The notes: a model not told the origin generated them from the letters alone. A stretch of 31,780 nt of DNA from DASVXQ01 sp046727955 (GCA_046727955.1 JBKPDO010000405.1:1-31780); one strand, 5' to 3'; counted from the first letter of the stretch, positions 1 to 8,107 are shown. Program-made: numbers and translations.

Positions 1-108
1 GGCATGCGGGAGCGGGCGGTCGCACTGGGCGGTGAGCTGCAGGCGGGTCCCCGGCCGGGTGGGGGGTTCCGGGTGCGGGCCCGCCTGCCCCTGGACGGCG
101 CCGGATGA
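1..108 (+). CDS. Sensor histidine kinase, C-terminal end only (partial)
   Basis: The reading frame is open from the first base to TGA at 106-108 and encodes about 35 residues ending in a pattern such as GGELQAGPRPGGGFRVRARL. This matches the last strands of the HATPase domain of NarL-linked two-component kinases (the G2-box end, where a glycine-rich loop precedes an alternating hydrophobic strand). The gene begins outside the window. Its stop codon overlaps the next start as ATGA, the usual translational coupling between such kinases and their LuxR-type response regulators. The assignment rests on a short stretch, so the subfamily is inferred mainly from the partner that follows. Confidence 0.7.
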   Translation, partial: GMRERAVALGGELQAGPRPGGGFRVRARLPLDGAG

Positions 109-149
109 TCCGGGTCCTGCTCGCCGACGACCAGGCGCTGGGGGTCTGA
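105..149 (+). pseudogene. Response regulator cut after 14 residues
   Basis: ATG at 105 overlaps the kinase stop (ATGA). The frame reads MIRVLLADDQALGV and then stops at 147-149. The first 12 residues are the near-invariant opening of NarL/LuxR-family receiver domains, with the acidic DD pair of the phosphorylation pocket. Family members are normally 200-230 residues long and continue with a sequence like VRAGF. Here the receiver body, the phospho-acceptor aspartate and the whole LuxR helix-turn-helix are missing. Homology ends at about position 140-143, so the gene was broken by a rearrangement or the contig is chimeric there. No functional product is expected. Confidence 0.8.
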
Positions 150-168
150 AACGTTTCATGGCCACCCC

Positions 169-408
169 CTACAGGGTGATGTGCGCTCCGGTTTCGGGGT
201 TGAAGGTTTCGGGGTTGAACAGGTGCACCTTGCGGGGGTCGAACCACAGCTCCAGCTTCTGGCCCTCGCGAGCCCTGCTGGCGGGGTCGAGGCGGGCGAC
301 GATCTGCTCGCCTGCGCCTGGGACGTCGTCGGAGCCGGCGTCGGCCGCCAGCACGTCGATGACCGCGGAGAAGGTCATGCCTGGGATACCCTGGGCAGCC
401 GCGACCAT
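169..408 (-). pseudogene. Fragment of an MsmK/UgpC-type sugar ABC transporter ATPase (C-terminus)
   Basis: The minus-strand frame ends (TAG at 171-169) with VARLDPASRAREGQKLELWF followed by DPRKVHLFNPETG, the TOBE/regulatory C-terminal end typical of MsmK/UgpC/MalK-type sugar-import ATPases. The Walker A, signature and Walker B regions are absent. Upstream of about residue 10 nothing looks like the family, so only roughly 70 of about 370 residues remain. The fragment may also have lost an internal stretch, because VIDVL joins directly to an AADAGSDDVPGAGEQ segment that usually lies further downstream. A 15-bp tandem duplication near the end doubles the FNPET motif. No permease or binding-protein genes are nearby. 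This is a decayed remnant. Confidence 0.7.
190..219. repeat. 15-bp tandem duplication inside the ABC ATPase fragment
   Basis: The unit GGTTTCGGGGTTGAA occurs twice back to back (190-204 and 205-219). On the minus strand it keeps the frame and duplicates five residues, giving FNPETFNPETG where family members have a single DPETG-like motif. It looks like a replication-slippage event in a gene no longer under selection. Confidence 0.9.
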
Positions 409-520
409 GCAGCGTGGTGGCCGGAGACCGCGAGGTGCTGTCTACTGTGTCCGCGCGGTTGGGCCAATCTGGAAGGGTGTAGCCCGATCACCAGACCACG
501 GAGGGGAAGGGGCTCTGCTC

Positions 521-1402
521 ATGGCCGACCAACCATCGGTGACCGCAACCAATGCCGGGACCATAGACCTCGGCGGTGACCTCACCGTCAACCGGATGGG
601 CTTCGGCGCCATGCGGATCACCGGCAGGGGCATCTGGGGTGAACCACCGGACCGTGACGAGGCCAAGGCGGTGCTGCGCCGAGCCCTCGAGCTCGGCGTC
701 AACTTCATCGACACCGCCGACTCCTACGGCCCGCACGTCAGCGAGACGCTGATCGCCGAGGCGCTGTTCCCGTACCCGGAGGATCTGGTGATCGCCAGCA
801 AGGGTGGCCTGGAGCGGACCGGTCCGGGGCGGTGGCCCGCCAACGGCCGTCCCGAGCACCTGCGGGAGGCGTGCGAGGGCAGCCTGCGGCGGCTGAGACT
901 GGAGCAGATCCCGCTCTACCAGCTTCACCGCCCCGATCCCACGGTGCCGCTCGAGGAGTCCGTCGGCGCCCTGGTCGAGCTGCGGCGACAGGGCAAGATC
1001 CGCCACATCGGGCTCTCCAACGTCACCGAGGAGCAGCTGCGGCGAGGCCAGCGCCTCACCCCGGTCGTCTCGATCCAGAACCGCTACAACCTGGACGACC
1101 GTGTGTCCGATTCGCTGATCGACCTGTGCGAGCAGGAAACGATGGTCTTCCTTCCCTGGGCGCCAATCCGGGGCCTCGCCCCCAACCCGGCCTTGCGGGA
1201 GATCGCCGGACGCCACCGCGTCGACGCGAGGCAGGTGGTCCTGGCATGGCTGCTGGCCCGCTCTCCCGCCGTGCTTCCGATCCCGGGCACCGGCACGGTC
1301 GCGCACCTCGAGGAAAACGTCGCCGCCGCCGGCCTCGAGCTGAGCGGCGAGGAAGTCGACGCCCTTGGCACGGGCGCCGGACTCTCCGGTCCCGTTCAGT
1401 GA
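521..1402 (+). CDS. Aldo/keto reductase
   Basis: This 293-residue protein is a (beta/alpha)8 NADPH-dependent oxidoreductase of the aldo/keto reductase superfamily, acting on an unidentified carbonyl substrate in the cytoplasm. The catalytic tetrad is visible: Asp and Tyr in FIDTADSYGP, Lys in VIASKGG and His in LYQLHRPDP. The late cofactor-binding segment is present as VLPIPGTGTVAHLEENV. The start at 521 is preferred over upstream in-frame starts because GGAGGGGAAGG at 500-510 is a strong ribosome binding site and because the protein then begins just before the first strand, as in homologues. The epoxide hydrolase gene starts 4 bp downstream, so the two are probably co-transcribed, which suggests a detoxification or catabolic pair. 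Confidence 0.93.
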   Translation: MADQPSVTATNAGTIDLGGDLTVNRMGFGAMRITGRGIWGEPPDRDEAKAVLRRALELGVNFIDTADSYGPHVSETLIAEALFPYPEDLVIASKGGLERTGPGRWPANGRPEHLREACEGSLRRLRLEQIPLYQLHRPDPTVPLEESVGALVELRRQGKIRHIGLSNVTEEQLRRGQRLTPVVSIQNRYNLDDRVSDSLIDLCEQETMVFLPWAPIRGLAPNPALREIAGRHRVDARQVVLAWLLARSPAVLPIPGTGTVAHLEENVAAAGLELSGEEVDALGTGAGLSGPVQ

Positions 1403-1406
1403 CGCC

Positions 1407-2567
1407 ATGCCCGACGAGGTGACGCCGTTTCGCATCGAGATCCCCGATGACGAGCTACGCGACCTTCGTGAGCGGCTGGAGCGCACACGCTGGCCCGAGG
1501 CCGAGACGGTCTCCGACTGGTCCCAGGGTGTCCCGCTGGCGTACCTGCGGGAGCTGTGCGGCTACTGGGCCGATGGCTATGACTGGCGGGCGACCGAGAC
1601 GCGGCTGAACCGCCTGCCCCAGTTCCGCACCGAGATCGACGGGCTGGGGATCCATTTCATCCACGTCCGCTCACCGCATCCCGGTGCGCTTCCGCTCGTC
1701 CTCACCCACGGCTGGCCGGGCTCTATCGTGGAGTTCTCGAAGGTCATCGGGCCGCTGGCCGACCCCACCGCCCACGGCGCCGAGGCCGCCGACGCCTTCC
1801 ACGTGGTGTGCCCGTCGCTTCCGGGGTACGGCTTCAGCGACAAGCCGGCGCGGCCGGGCTGGAAGGTGGAACGGATCGCCGGCGCCTGGACCCGGCTGAT
1901 GGCTCGGCTGGGCTACGGACGCTACGGCGCGCAGGGCGGCGACTGGGGAACCAGCATCAGCACGAGCATCGGCCAGCAGGACCCCGAGCACGTCGCCGGG
2001 ATCCACCTCACGCCGCCGCTCGCGCCGCCGGATCCGGCGACTTTCGATGACCTCACCGAGCGTGAGCGGGCGGCGCTCGCCTCGCTGGAGCACTCCGCTG
2101 AATGGGAGTCGGGCTACTCGGCGCAGCAGTCGACCCGGCCGCAGACCCTGGGGTACGGGCTGGTGGACTCGCCGGTGGGCCTGTGCGCCTGGATCGTGGA
2201 GAAGTTCCAGGCGTGGACCGACTGCGACGGCCATCCCGAGAACGTGCTCACCCGCGACGAGCTGCTCGACGACGTGATGCTCTACTGGCTCCCGGGCACC
2301 GGGGCGTCCTCGGCGCGGCTGTACTGGGAGAGCATCAGGCAGGTGAATAGGTGGATCTCCGGCTCGACCAGCGACACGGTCGCGGTTCCCACCGGCTGCT
2401 CGATCTTCCCCAAGGAGCTGCAGCGTCCGTCCCGACGCTGGGCGGCCGAGCGCTTCCTCGACATCCGCTACTGGAACGAGATCGACAAGGGCGGCCACTT
2501 CGCCGCCTTCGAGCAACCCGACCTGTTCGTAAACGAGGTCCGCTCGTTCTTCCGCCTGGTCCGCTGA
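1407..2567 (+). CDS. Epoxide hydrolase (EHN-type, alpha/beta hydrolase fold)
   Basis: This 386-residue enzyme opens epoxides to vicinal diols with water through a covalent alkyl-enzyme ester. The first ~110 residues are the N-terminal EHN domain typical of microsomal-type epoxide hydrolases (start PFRIEIPDDELRDLRERL). The oxyanion-hole motif HGWPGS is at about 101-106. The nucleophile is Asp179 in GGDWG, and the catalytic histidine is His364 in KGGHFAAFEQP. Lid tyrosines that would polarise the epoxide probably lie in the 250-320 region but cannot be pinned by eye. ATG 1407 follows the aldo/keto reductase stop by 4 bp, consistent with translational coupling. Length and motif order are normal, so it looks functional. 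Confidence 0.93.
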   Translation: MPDEVTPFRIEIPDDELRDLRERLERTRWPEAETVSDWSQGVPLAYLRELCGYWADGYDWRATETRLNRLPQFRTEIDGLGIHFIHVRSPHPGALPLVLTHGWPGSIVEFSKVIGPLADPTAHGAEAADAFHVVCPSLPGYGFSDKPARPGWKVERIAGAWTRLMARLGYGRYGAQGGDWGTSISTSIGQQDPEHVAGIHLTPPLAPPDPATFDDLTERERAALASLEHSAEWESGYSAQQSTRPQTLGYGLVDSPVGLCAWIVEKFQAWTDCDGHPENVLTRDELLDDVMLYWLPGTGASSARLYWESIRQVNRWISGSTSDTVAVPTGCSIFPKELQRPSRRWAAERFLDIRYWNEIDKGGHFAAFEQPDLFVNEVRSFFRLVR

Positions 2568-2745
2568 CCGCCGTAGCACCCGATGAATTCTTGGGGAATC
2601 GCCGGGGAATCGCCGTCAGGCCCACCGATTCGGGTGGCGGGATGTGGATTGGTCCAATAGCTTGTCACAGGTGCGTGGCAGGATAACCCGGGAGCGACGA
2701 ACGTGATCGCCGATGTGTGGCTGATCTGGCTGATTCGGGGGGTTC

Positions 2746-4866
2746 ATGAATAGAGTAGGAAGGATCACTAGTCTTCCGTGTGGGCGCTGGAGCAAGTGGA
2801 TCGTGCTCGCCTTCTGGGTCGCGGTGGTCTTCGCCGCGCAGCCGCTTGCGGGCAAGCTGAACAGCGCGCAGAAAAACGACGCGTCCTCGTGGCTGCCGCA
2901 CAACGCCGAGTCCACCCAGGTCGTGGATCTGGCCAAGCGGTTCACACCCAGCGACGTGTTCCCGGCGCTGGTGGTCTACGAACGCTCGGGCGGCCCGGTG
3001 ACCACGGCCGACCGCGCCAAGGCCGCCGCCGACATCCAGCAGTTCCGTGGCGTGCGGGACGTCACCGGCAAGATCCTCGGGCCGATCCCGTCTAGGGACG
3101 GCCACGCCCTGCAGGTGGTCGTGCCCGTCAAGGTCAACTCGGAGGGCAACGGCTGGCAGCAGCTCAGCCCCAGGGTCAAGCAGCTGCGCTCGATCGCCCA
3201 CGCCAACGCCGGTGGGCTGCACGCCTACGTGACCGGGCCGGGCGGCTACTTCGCCGACTTCGCCAACGTGTTCTCCGGCTTCGACACCACGCTGCTGTAC
3301 ATCACCGCGCTGATCGTGGTGGTCATCCTGCTGCTGACCTACCGCAGCCCGATCCTGTGGGTCCTGCCGCTGACCTGCGTGTTCGTCGCCCTGACCGCCG
3401 CGCAGGCGGTGATCTACCTGCTGGCGCGGCACGCGGGCCTGACGGTCAACGGTCAGACCGCGTTCATCCTGACCGTGCTGGTGTTTGGCGCCGGCACCGA
3501 CTACGCGCTGCTGCTGACCGCCCGCTACCGCGAGGAGCTGCGCCGCCACGCCGACCGCCACCAGGCCATGGCGGTGGCGCTGGGTCGCGCCGGGCCGGCG
3601 ATCCTGGCCAGCGGGTCCACGGTGATCCTGAGCCTGTTGTGCCTGCTGGTCGCCGAGCTGGCCTCGACCAAGAGCCTGGGCCCGGTGATGGCGATCGGCG
3701 TGGCGGTCGGCCTGGGCGCGATGCTGACGCTGCTGCCGGCGCTGCTGGTGATCTTCGGGCGCTGGATGTTCTGGCCGCTGCGGCCAACGCTGGGGTCGGC
3801 CGAGCCGACCGAGCGGGGCCTGTGGGCGCGGATCGGTCGCCGCATGGCGCGCCGGCCGCGTCTGGTGTGGATGGTGACGGCGGTCGTGCTCGGGGCCCTG
3901 GCGGTGGGGCTGACTGGCCTGAAGGCCGAGGGTCTGCAGAACAAGGACGCCTTCCGCACCACGCCGGAGTCGGTGACCGGCGATGAGGTGCTCGGGCGCC
4001 ACTTCCCGGCCGGCGCCGGCGACCCGGTGCAGGTCATCGGCCGGGCCGAGGCCGCGGGGCAGCTGCGGTCCGCCCTCGCCGGCAGCGCCGGGGTGACGGC
4101 GGTCACCCGTCCGGTGGTCAAGGACGGCTACGCCTACGTCGAGGGGACGCTGACCAGCCCCTCCGACAGCCAGGCCGCCTACCGGACGATCGACCGGCTG
4201 CGCTCCACCATGCACTCGATCCAGGGGGCGGACGCCAAGGTCGGCGGCGGCAGCGCGGTCAACCTCGACATCCAGCGGGCCACCCGGCACGACCGGAACC
4301 TGGTGGTGCCGCTGGTGCTGCTGGTGGTGATGGTGATCCTCGGCCTGGTGCTGCGCGCGGTCGTCTCACCGCTGCTGCTGGCCGCCACGGTGGTGCTGTC
4401 GTTCGCGGCGGCGCTCGGCGTCAGCGCCCAGGCCTTCGATCACCTGTTCAAGTTCGCCGGGGCCGACCCGTCGCTGCCGCTGTGGACGTTCGTGTTCCTG
4501 GTCGCCCTGGGCACCGACTACAACATCTTCCTGATGACCAGGGTCCACGAGGAGGCCAGGCGGCACGGCACGCGGCGGGGCGCGCTGATCGGCCTGGCCG
4601 CCACCGGTGGGGTGATCACCTCTGCGGGCGTGGTGCTGGCGGGCACGTTCGCCGCCCTCGGCACCCTGCCGCTGGTGTTCATCACCGAGCTCGGCTTCGC
4701 GGTGGCGTTCGGCGTGCTGCTGGACACCTTCGTCGTGCGCTCGGTGCTGGTCACCGCGCTCAACCTCGACGTCGGCCGCTGGATCTGGTGGCCGAGCCGC
4801 CTGTACCGCAAACCCGACGTCGAGCTCGAAGAAGCCGACACCGAAGCGGCGGCGCTCAGCCGCTGA
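2746..4866 (+). CDS. MMPL-family RND transporter
   Basis: This 706-residue inner-membrane protein exports lipids or other hydrophobic compounds using the proton gradient (family knowledge). It has the duplicated MmpL layout: a first membrane helix near residues 22-40, a periplasmic loop, a block of five helices (about 180-345), a linker, a second large external loop and a second helix block (about 515-680). The proton-relay motif occurs in both halves, as GTDYALLL near residue 250 and GTDYNIFL near residue 589. ATG 2746 follows a G-run (about 2737-2743) that may serve as ribosome binding site. Upstream is a 178-bp spacer, so it probably has its own promoter. The substrate is unknown; no lipid synthesis genes are adjacent. 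Confidence 0.95.
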   Translation: MNRVGRITSLPCGRWSKWIVLAFWVAVVFAAQPLAGKLNSAQKNDASSWLPHNAESTQVVDLAKRFTPSDVFPALVVYERSGGPVTTADRAKAAADIQQFRGVRDVTGKILGPIPSRDGHALQVVVPVKVNSEGNGWQQLSPRVKQLRSIAHANAGGLHAYVTGPGGYFADFANVFSGFDTTLLYITALIVVVILLLTYRSPILWVLPLTCVFVALTAAQAVIYLLARHAGLTVNGQTAFILTVLVFGAGTDYALLLTARYREELRRHADRHQAMAVALGRAGPAILASGSTVILSLLCLLVAELASTKSLGPVMAIGVAVGLGAMLTLLPALLVIFGRWMFWPLRPTLGSAEPTERGLWARIGRRMARRPRLVWMVTAVVLGALAVGLTGLKAEGLQNKDAFRTTPESVTGDEVLGRHFPAGAGDPVQVIGRAEAAGQLRSALAGSAGVTAVTRPVVKDGYAYVEGTLTSPSDSQAAYRTIDRLRSTMHSIQGADAKVGGGSAVNLDIQRATRHDRNLVVPLVLLVVMVILGLVLRAVVSPLLLAATVVLSFAAALGVSAQAFDHLFKFAGADPSLPLWTFVFLVALGTDYNIFLMTRVHEEARRHGTRRGALIGLAATGGVITSAGVVLAGTFAALGTLPLVFITELGFAVAFGVLLDTFVVRSVLVTALNLDVGRWIWWPSRLYRKPDVELEEADTEAAALSR

Positions 4867-4921
4867 GCCATCGCGAGCTGGCCGCGAGCTGGCGCGGCAC
4901 GAGGATCTCCTGGTCCCAGGC

Positions 4922-4951
4922 AGGCCCCCTCGGGATAGGCCGAGGGGGCCT
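4922..4951 (+). terminator. Strong hairpin after the MMPL gene, probable terminator
   Basis: AGGCCCCCTCGG (4922-4933) and CCGAGGGGGCCT (4940-4951) form a perfect 12-bp stem around a 6-nt loop, 55 bp after the MMPL stop codon. There is no U-tract behind it, which is common for terminators in GC-rich actinobacteria. It separates the MMPL gene from the dodecin gene. Confidence 0.65.
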
Positions 4952-4972
4952 CGGCCTCCCGGGAGAGTGCTC

Positions 4973-5038
4973 CCCATCGGCTCCCTGCTCTGGTCGGTCC
5001 CATCGGCTCCCTGCTCTGGTCGGTCCCATCGGCTCCCC
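4973..5038. repeat. 26-bp tandem repeat, about 2.5 copies
   Basis: The unit begins CCCATCGGCTCCCTGCTC and ends TGGTCGGT. Copies lie at 4973-4998 and 4999-5024, and a partial third starts at 5025. The copies are identical. The array lies in the spacer between the MMPL terminator and the dodecin gene, upstream of the dodecin ribosome binding site. No coding function is apparent. Confidence 0.9.
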
Positions 5039-5124
5039 TGCCCTCGTCGACTTGACCTGTCTTGACTTGTTGCGGCAGCGGGAAGAGTCTCCAGGGACCC
5101 GGTCGCCAAGCGAAAGGATGTCCA

Positions 5125-5340
5125 ATGGCGGAGAGCGTGTACCGGTTCACCGAGGTCGTCGGGACCAGCACCGAGTCGTGGGAGCGGGCGGCCGTGGTGG
5201 CGGTCGAGGCCGCCGCCAGGACGCTCCGGGACCTTCGCGTCGCCGAGGTCACCCAGCTGGACATGGTGATCGAGGACGGGCGCGTGGCCGCCTACCGGGC
5301 CAAGGTCAACATCTCCTTCAAGCTCGAGCCCCGCGACTGA
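5125..5340 (+). CDS. Dodecin-family protein (SecE2/calcium-dodecin-like)
   Basis: This 71-residue protein belongs to the dodecins, small beta-alpha-beta-beta proteins that form hollow dodecamers. It reads VYRFTEVVGTSTESWERAA, an amphipathic helix, then DLRVAEVTQLDMVIEDG and a final strand KVNISFKLEP. The segment DLRVAEV aligns with the calcium-binding M. tuberculosis SecE2 (Rv0379) type (recalled as DIRVARV) rather than with flavin dodecins, which carry a Trp at this place to sandwich the isoalloxazine ring. A calcium or storage role is therefore more likely than flavin binding (inference). ATG 5125 is preceded by AAAGGA at 5113-5118. The gene stands alone between two gene-free spacers. Confidence 0.9.
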   Translation: MAESVYRFTEVVGTSTESWERAAVVAVEAAARTLRDLRVAEVTQLDMVIEDGRVAAYRAKVNISFKLEPRD

Positions 5341-5640
5341 CCGCCCATCTCGCTCTCTCATGAGGACTCTCCGCCCGCCGCGGCTGCGCCACGCCCGTTG
5401 CAGCGGAGGTCATCAGCGGCTTGCTCTGCTCTGATGGCACCGCTCGGCCACGGCCGGTTTTCACCCTGAAGGGTGAGGCCCGGTCACCCACCTGGCTGAA
5501 ACGCTTCTGGTCGCGGCCGTCGTCCCGCGTCGGGCGTGCTCGAACGTCATCCCAAACAGGTGATGAACGCGACCCGGCCCAGTGGGACGGTTCGACCGAG
5601 CGCATCCGGGATTGAGAGGCCTGTGTGAGAGGGGGGCGGG
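5341..5640. other. Gene-free spacer between dodecin and NERD-like genes
   Basis: No convincing coding sequence is present on either strand. The only structure seen is a small inverted repeat TCACCCTGAAGGGTGA at 5461-5476, followed by another GGTCACCC at 5483-5490. A good ribosome binding site for the next gene (GAGAGGGGGGCGGG) ends the spacer. Promoters for the next gene must lie here but cannot be pinned. Confidence 0.5.
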
Positions 5641-6537
5641 ATGGCCGGCAAGCACCATGAGGGAGACCGAGCCTGTTGCTGCGACCAGGCCGATGTGCAT
5701 TGCGCGGGGCTGACGGTCCGGCGGCTGAGCTCGGAGCGAGTGCGCCAGCTGGCGGAGGAGATCTGGACGGCCTCGAACGGAACGGTGGTGCCGGCTCGTC
5801 CTGCCCCTGACCCTCGCAGCAGCCGGGCCGGGGCCTCCGCCCATGCCGCCTACCAGCGCTGCCGCCAGCAGGAGCTCGAGCCCTGGCGCCAAGGCTGGTG
5901 GTGGCGGACGGCAGCGGTGGCCGCCGCGACCATCGGCGGCGGCCTGCTGATCGGCCTGACCGTGGGCGCCTGGCTGGGGTGGCCCATGGCGCTGGTGGCG
6001 GCGCTGGCGACCGGGTGGCGGCTGCGCTTCCGCCCCTCCGCCAGCGCGAGGATATGGCGGCGGCAGGCCACCGTGCAGCGCCGCACGGCCGGCGTGCTGC
6101 GGCCGCTGGAGCGAGAGGGCGGCCTGGTGCTGCACGACGTCACCCTGCCGGGCTGGCCGGCCAGCCTCGACCACCTGGTAGTCGGCTCGACCGGCGTCTG
6201 GGTGGTGCAGTCCTGGCAGCGCACCCGGCTGCCGCTACTGCGCAAGGGGATGTCGCCGTGGCGTGCGCGTGGCGCTGCGGCGGGCCCGCTGCCTGAGCTG
6301 CGCTGGCAGGCGGCGGCAATCGCCGACGCCCTAGTCGGCGATTCCTTGATCCCAGTCCGGCCGTTGCTGTGCGTCCACGGCGGCACGATGCCAGGAGGTC
6401 ACCGGTCGGTCGAGGGCGTCCAGGTGGCGACCACGCGGCAGCTCCCCGACGTCATCCGCCAGGGATCGCCGCTGCGGCCCAGTGACGCCGATCGGGCCAC
6501 GGCCCGCGCCCTCGAGCTATTCCACCCGGCGGTCTAA
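5641..6537 (+). CDS. Membrane protein with degenerate NERD (nuclease-related) domain
   Basis: This 298-residue protein has a Cys-rich N-terminus (ACCCDQADVHC, about 11-21), a hydrophilic linker and two close membrane segments (about 90-127, after a WWWR stretch). A NERD-like domain follows from about residue 145. It carries the typical VLHDVTLPGW-x-ASLDHLVVG-x-TGVWVV pattern. NERD proteins are restriction-endonuclease-fold relatives that usually continue with an acidic-x-Lys motif after this strand. Here the corresponding position reads VVQSW, so the putative catalytic pair appears lost. The protein may be a non-catalytic membrane-anchored DNA-binding or scaffold protein (inference). ATG 5641 has a strong purine-rich ribosome binding site. 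Genes on the right are on the opposite strand and convergent. Confidence 0.72.
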   Translation: MAGKHHEGDRACCCDQADVHCAGLTVRRLSSERVRQLAEEIWTASNGTVVPARPAPDPRSSRAGASAHAAYQRCRQQELEPWRQGWWWRTAAVAAATIGGGLLIGLTVGAWLGWPMALVAALATGWRLRFRPSASARIWRRQATVQRRTAGVLRPLEREGGLVLHDVTLPGWPASLDHLVVGSTGVWVVQSWQRTRLPLLRKGMSPWRARGAAAGPLPELRWQAAAIADALVGDSLIPVRPLLCVHGGTMPGGHRSVEGVQVATTRQLPDVIRQGSPLRPSDADRATARALELFHPAV

Positions 6538-6626
6538 AGCGCCGAGCCGCCGACCAGATGGCCGAGGTTGCCGAGCAGACGCAGGACAGGGAGCGGGAGG
6601 CACGTGAGGGCATCCGGCTGGACGAG

Positions 6627-7310
6627 TCAGGCGGCCCTGACGAGGAGCCAGATCAGAACGTAGTGGCAGACGCCAGCGGCGAGGGTGAAGGCGTGCCAGA
6701 CTTCGTGGTAGCCGAACACCAGCGGTCTGGGATCCGGACGCTGACGCGAGAGCACGACCGCGCCCACCGTGTACAGCACCCCGCTGGCCAGCAGCAGCGT
6801 GAGCTTGGCGACCCCCAGCCGGCCCGCCAGCCACGGCAGCGTCACGACCCCGAGCCAGCCCAGCGTCAGGTACAGCGTGATCCCCACGACCCGGATCCGG
6901 TGGCGCAGGATCACCACCGCGATCCCGCCGAGGGCCACCGCCCACACCACCCCGAGGATCGTCACCCCCCACGTCCGGTCGAGGGCGAGCACCGCGAACG
7001 GCGTATAGCTGCCGGCGATCAGCACATAGATCATCGCGTGGTCGGCCTGGTCCATGCGCCGCAGCGCCGCCGCCGACCAGCGGCCCAGGTGGTACGCGGC
7101 ACTGGTGCCGTACAGGCCCGCCAGGCTGACGGCGTACACGGCTGCCGCCGCCCTGGCGACCGGGCTGGACCAGCCTGCGACGACCAGGGCAACCCCTGCC
7201 GGGATCGACACCACGAACGCCGCCTGGTGCAGCCGGCCCCGCCACCTCGGTTTCACCCGAGCCGGCCGCTCCGTCGCTGGGACGGGGTCACCCCGCCGAA
7301 GATCTGGCAT
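6627..7310 (-). CDS. Hemolysin III / PAQR-family membrane protein
   Basis: This 227-residue protein has seven predicted membrane helices and the metal-site motifs of the hemolysin III/PAQR family. These are RGRLHQAAF near the start, SAAYHLGRW, MDQADHAMIYVLIAGSYTPF in the middle, and YHEVWHAFTLAAGVCHY near the end. The conserved Ser, Asp and three His would bind zinc and hydrolyse an amide-like substrate, as in adiponectin receptors (family knowledge). Despite the name, a true haemolytic role is not implied. The gene converges with the NERD-like gene (89 bp between stops) and lies 56 bp downstream of the DUF2071 gene on the same strand, so both may share a transcript. Confidence 0.93.
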   Translation of the reverse strand: MPDLRRGDPVPATERPARVKPRWRGRLHQAAFVVSIPAGVALVVAGWSSPVARAAAAVYAVSLAGLYGTSAAYHLGRWSAAALRRMDQADHAMIYVLIAGSYTPFAVLALDRTWGVTILGVVWAVALGGIAVVILRHRIRVVGITLYLTLGWLGVVTLPWLAGRLGVAKLTLLLASGVLYTVGAVVLSRQRPDPRPLVFGYHEVWHAFTLAAGVCHYVLIWLLVRAA

Positions 7311-7366
7311 GCCTTATCCTACGGCTGCTTGCCTCCCTACGCCTGCTTCCTCTCTACAGCCGCAGC

Positions 7367-8086
7367 CTAGGCGAACCGCCAGCGCCCGATCCGGACCTGC
7401 ACACCCGGGGAGAAGTGGACCAGCGGCGCCTGGTCGGGCCTTGGCAGGCCCGCCGCCACGACCAGGTCGTCCTTGAGGTCGACTCGTCGCGCCCTGGCCA
7501 GCGGCCAGGGCGGGTGCTCGGCGTCGGCGGCCGCGTTGCGGCCGGCGATCACCGTGTACAGCCGGAAACGGGCGGTAAGGAAGTGGTCGAGCGCGCCTAG
7601 CTCGCCTTGGTCGAAGGAGGCTCCGACCTCGATGTGGGCCTCGCAGCCGGCGAGGCGTGCTCCGGGCCAGCGGCGCCGGCTGCGGTAGCGCACCCGGTTG
7701 CCGTCGCGCCGGACCGACATCGCGGCCCAAAAGTACGGCAGCCCGTAGGCGACCCTGGCCGCGACGACAGCGCCCAGGCGGGCGGCGTCCAGTGAGAAAA
7801 ACCAGATGCCGGCCCGGCCGTGCCGGTCGCGGACGTAGGTGCGCACGTTGGTCTCGGGAAACCGGGAGGCCCATGGCAGCGACGGCAGGCCAGGCAGCCG
7901 GACGTTCTCCATGCGGAACGGGATCAGGCCGACCCAGGCCGTCCCATCGGTCGTGTCGACCTCCAGCCCTGGTGGAAGCAGCCGCTGGACGAGTTCCGGC
8001 GGGTACGGCCAATGCAGGAACGTCACCGCGGTCCAGCGGTGGTGCATCAGCGGCCGGGGAACCGGCGGGGCGGACGGCGCCTCCAT
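7367..8086 (-). CDS. DUF2071 (YqjF-like) family protein
   Basis: This 239-residue soluble protein shows the DUF2071 pattern: an N-terminal MHHRWTAVTFLHWPYPPE, then LVQRLLPPGLEVDTTDGTAW, VGLIPFRMENVR, and PETNVRTYV before a GIWFFSLD strand. A later GLPYFWAAM segment and a C-terminal HFSPGVQVRIG also fit. The fold is related to acetoacetate decarboxylase-like proteins, but no biochemical role is established for the bacterial members. The start at 8086 is just after an 86-bp divergent promoter region shared with the kelch lipoprotein gene. The length is normal for the family. Confidence 0.88.
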   Translation of the reverse strand: MEAPSAPPVPRPLMHHRWTAVTFLHWPYPPELVQRLLPPGLEVDTTDGTAWVGLIPFRMENVRLPGLPSLPWASRFPETNVRTYVRDRHGRAGIWFFSLDAARLGAVVAARVAYGLPYFWAAMSVRRDGNRVRYRSRRRWPGARLAGCEAHIEVGASFDQGELGALDHFLTARFRLYTVIAGRNAAADAEHPPWPLARARRVDLKDDLVVAAGLPRPDQAPLVHFSPGVQVRIGRWRFA

Positions 8087-8107
8087 ACCGGCAGTGTGCC
8101 GGAACCG

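Noticed and set aside
2665..4290. A 541-codon minus-strand frame across the MMPL gene.
   Set aside because: It is antisense to clear MMPL motifs and has low-complexity Gln/His/Arg/Gly text, so it is a shadow.
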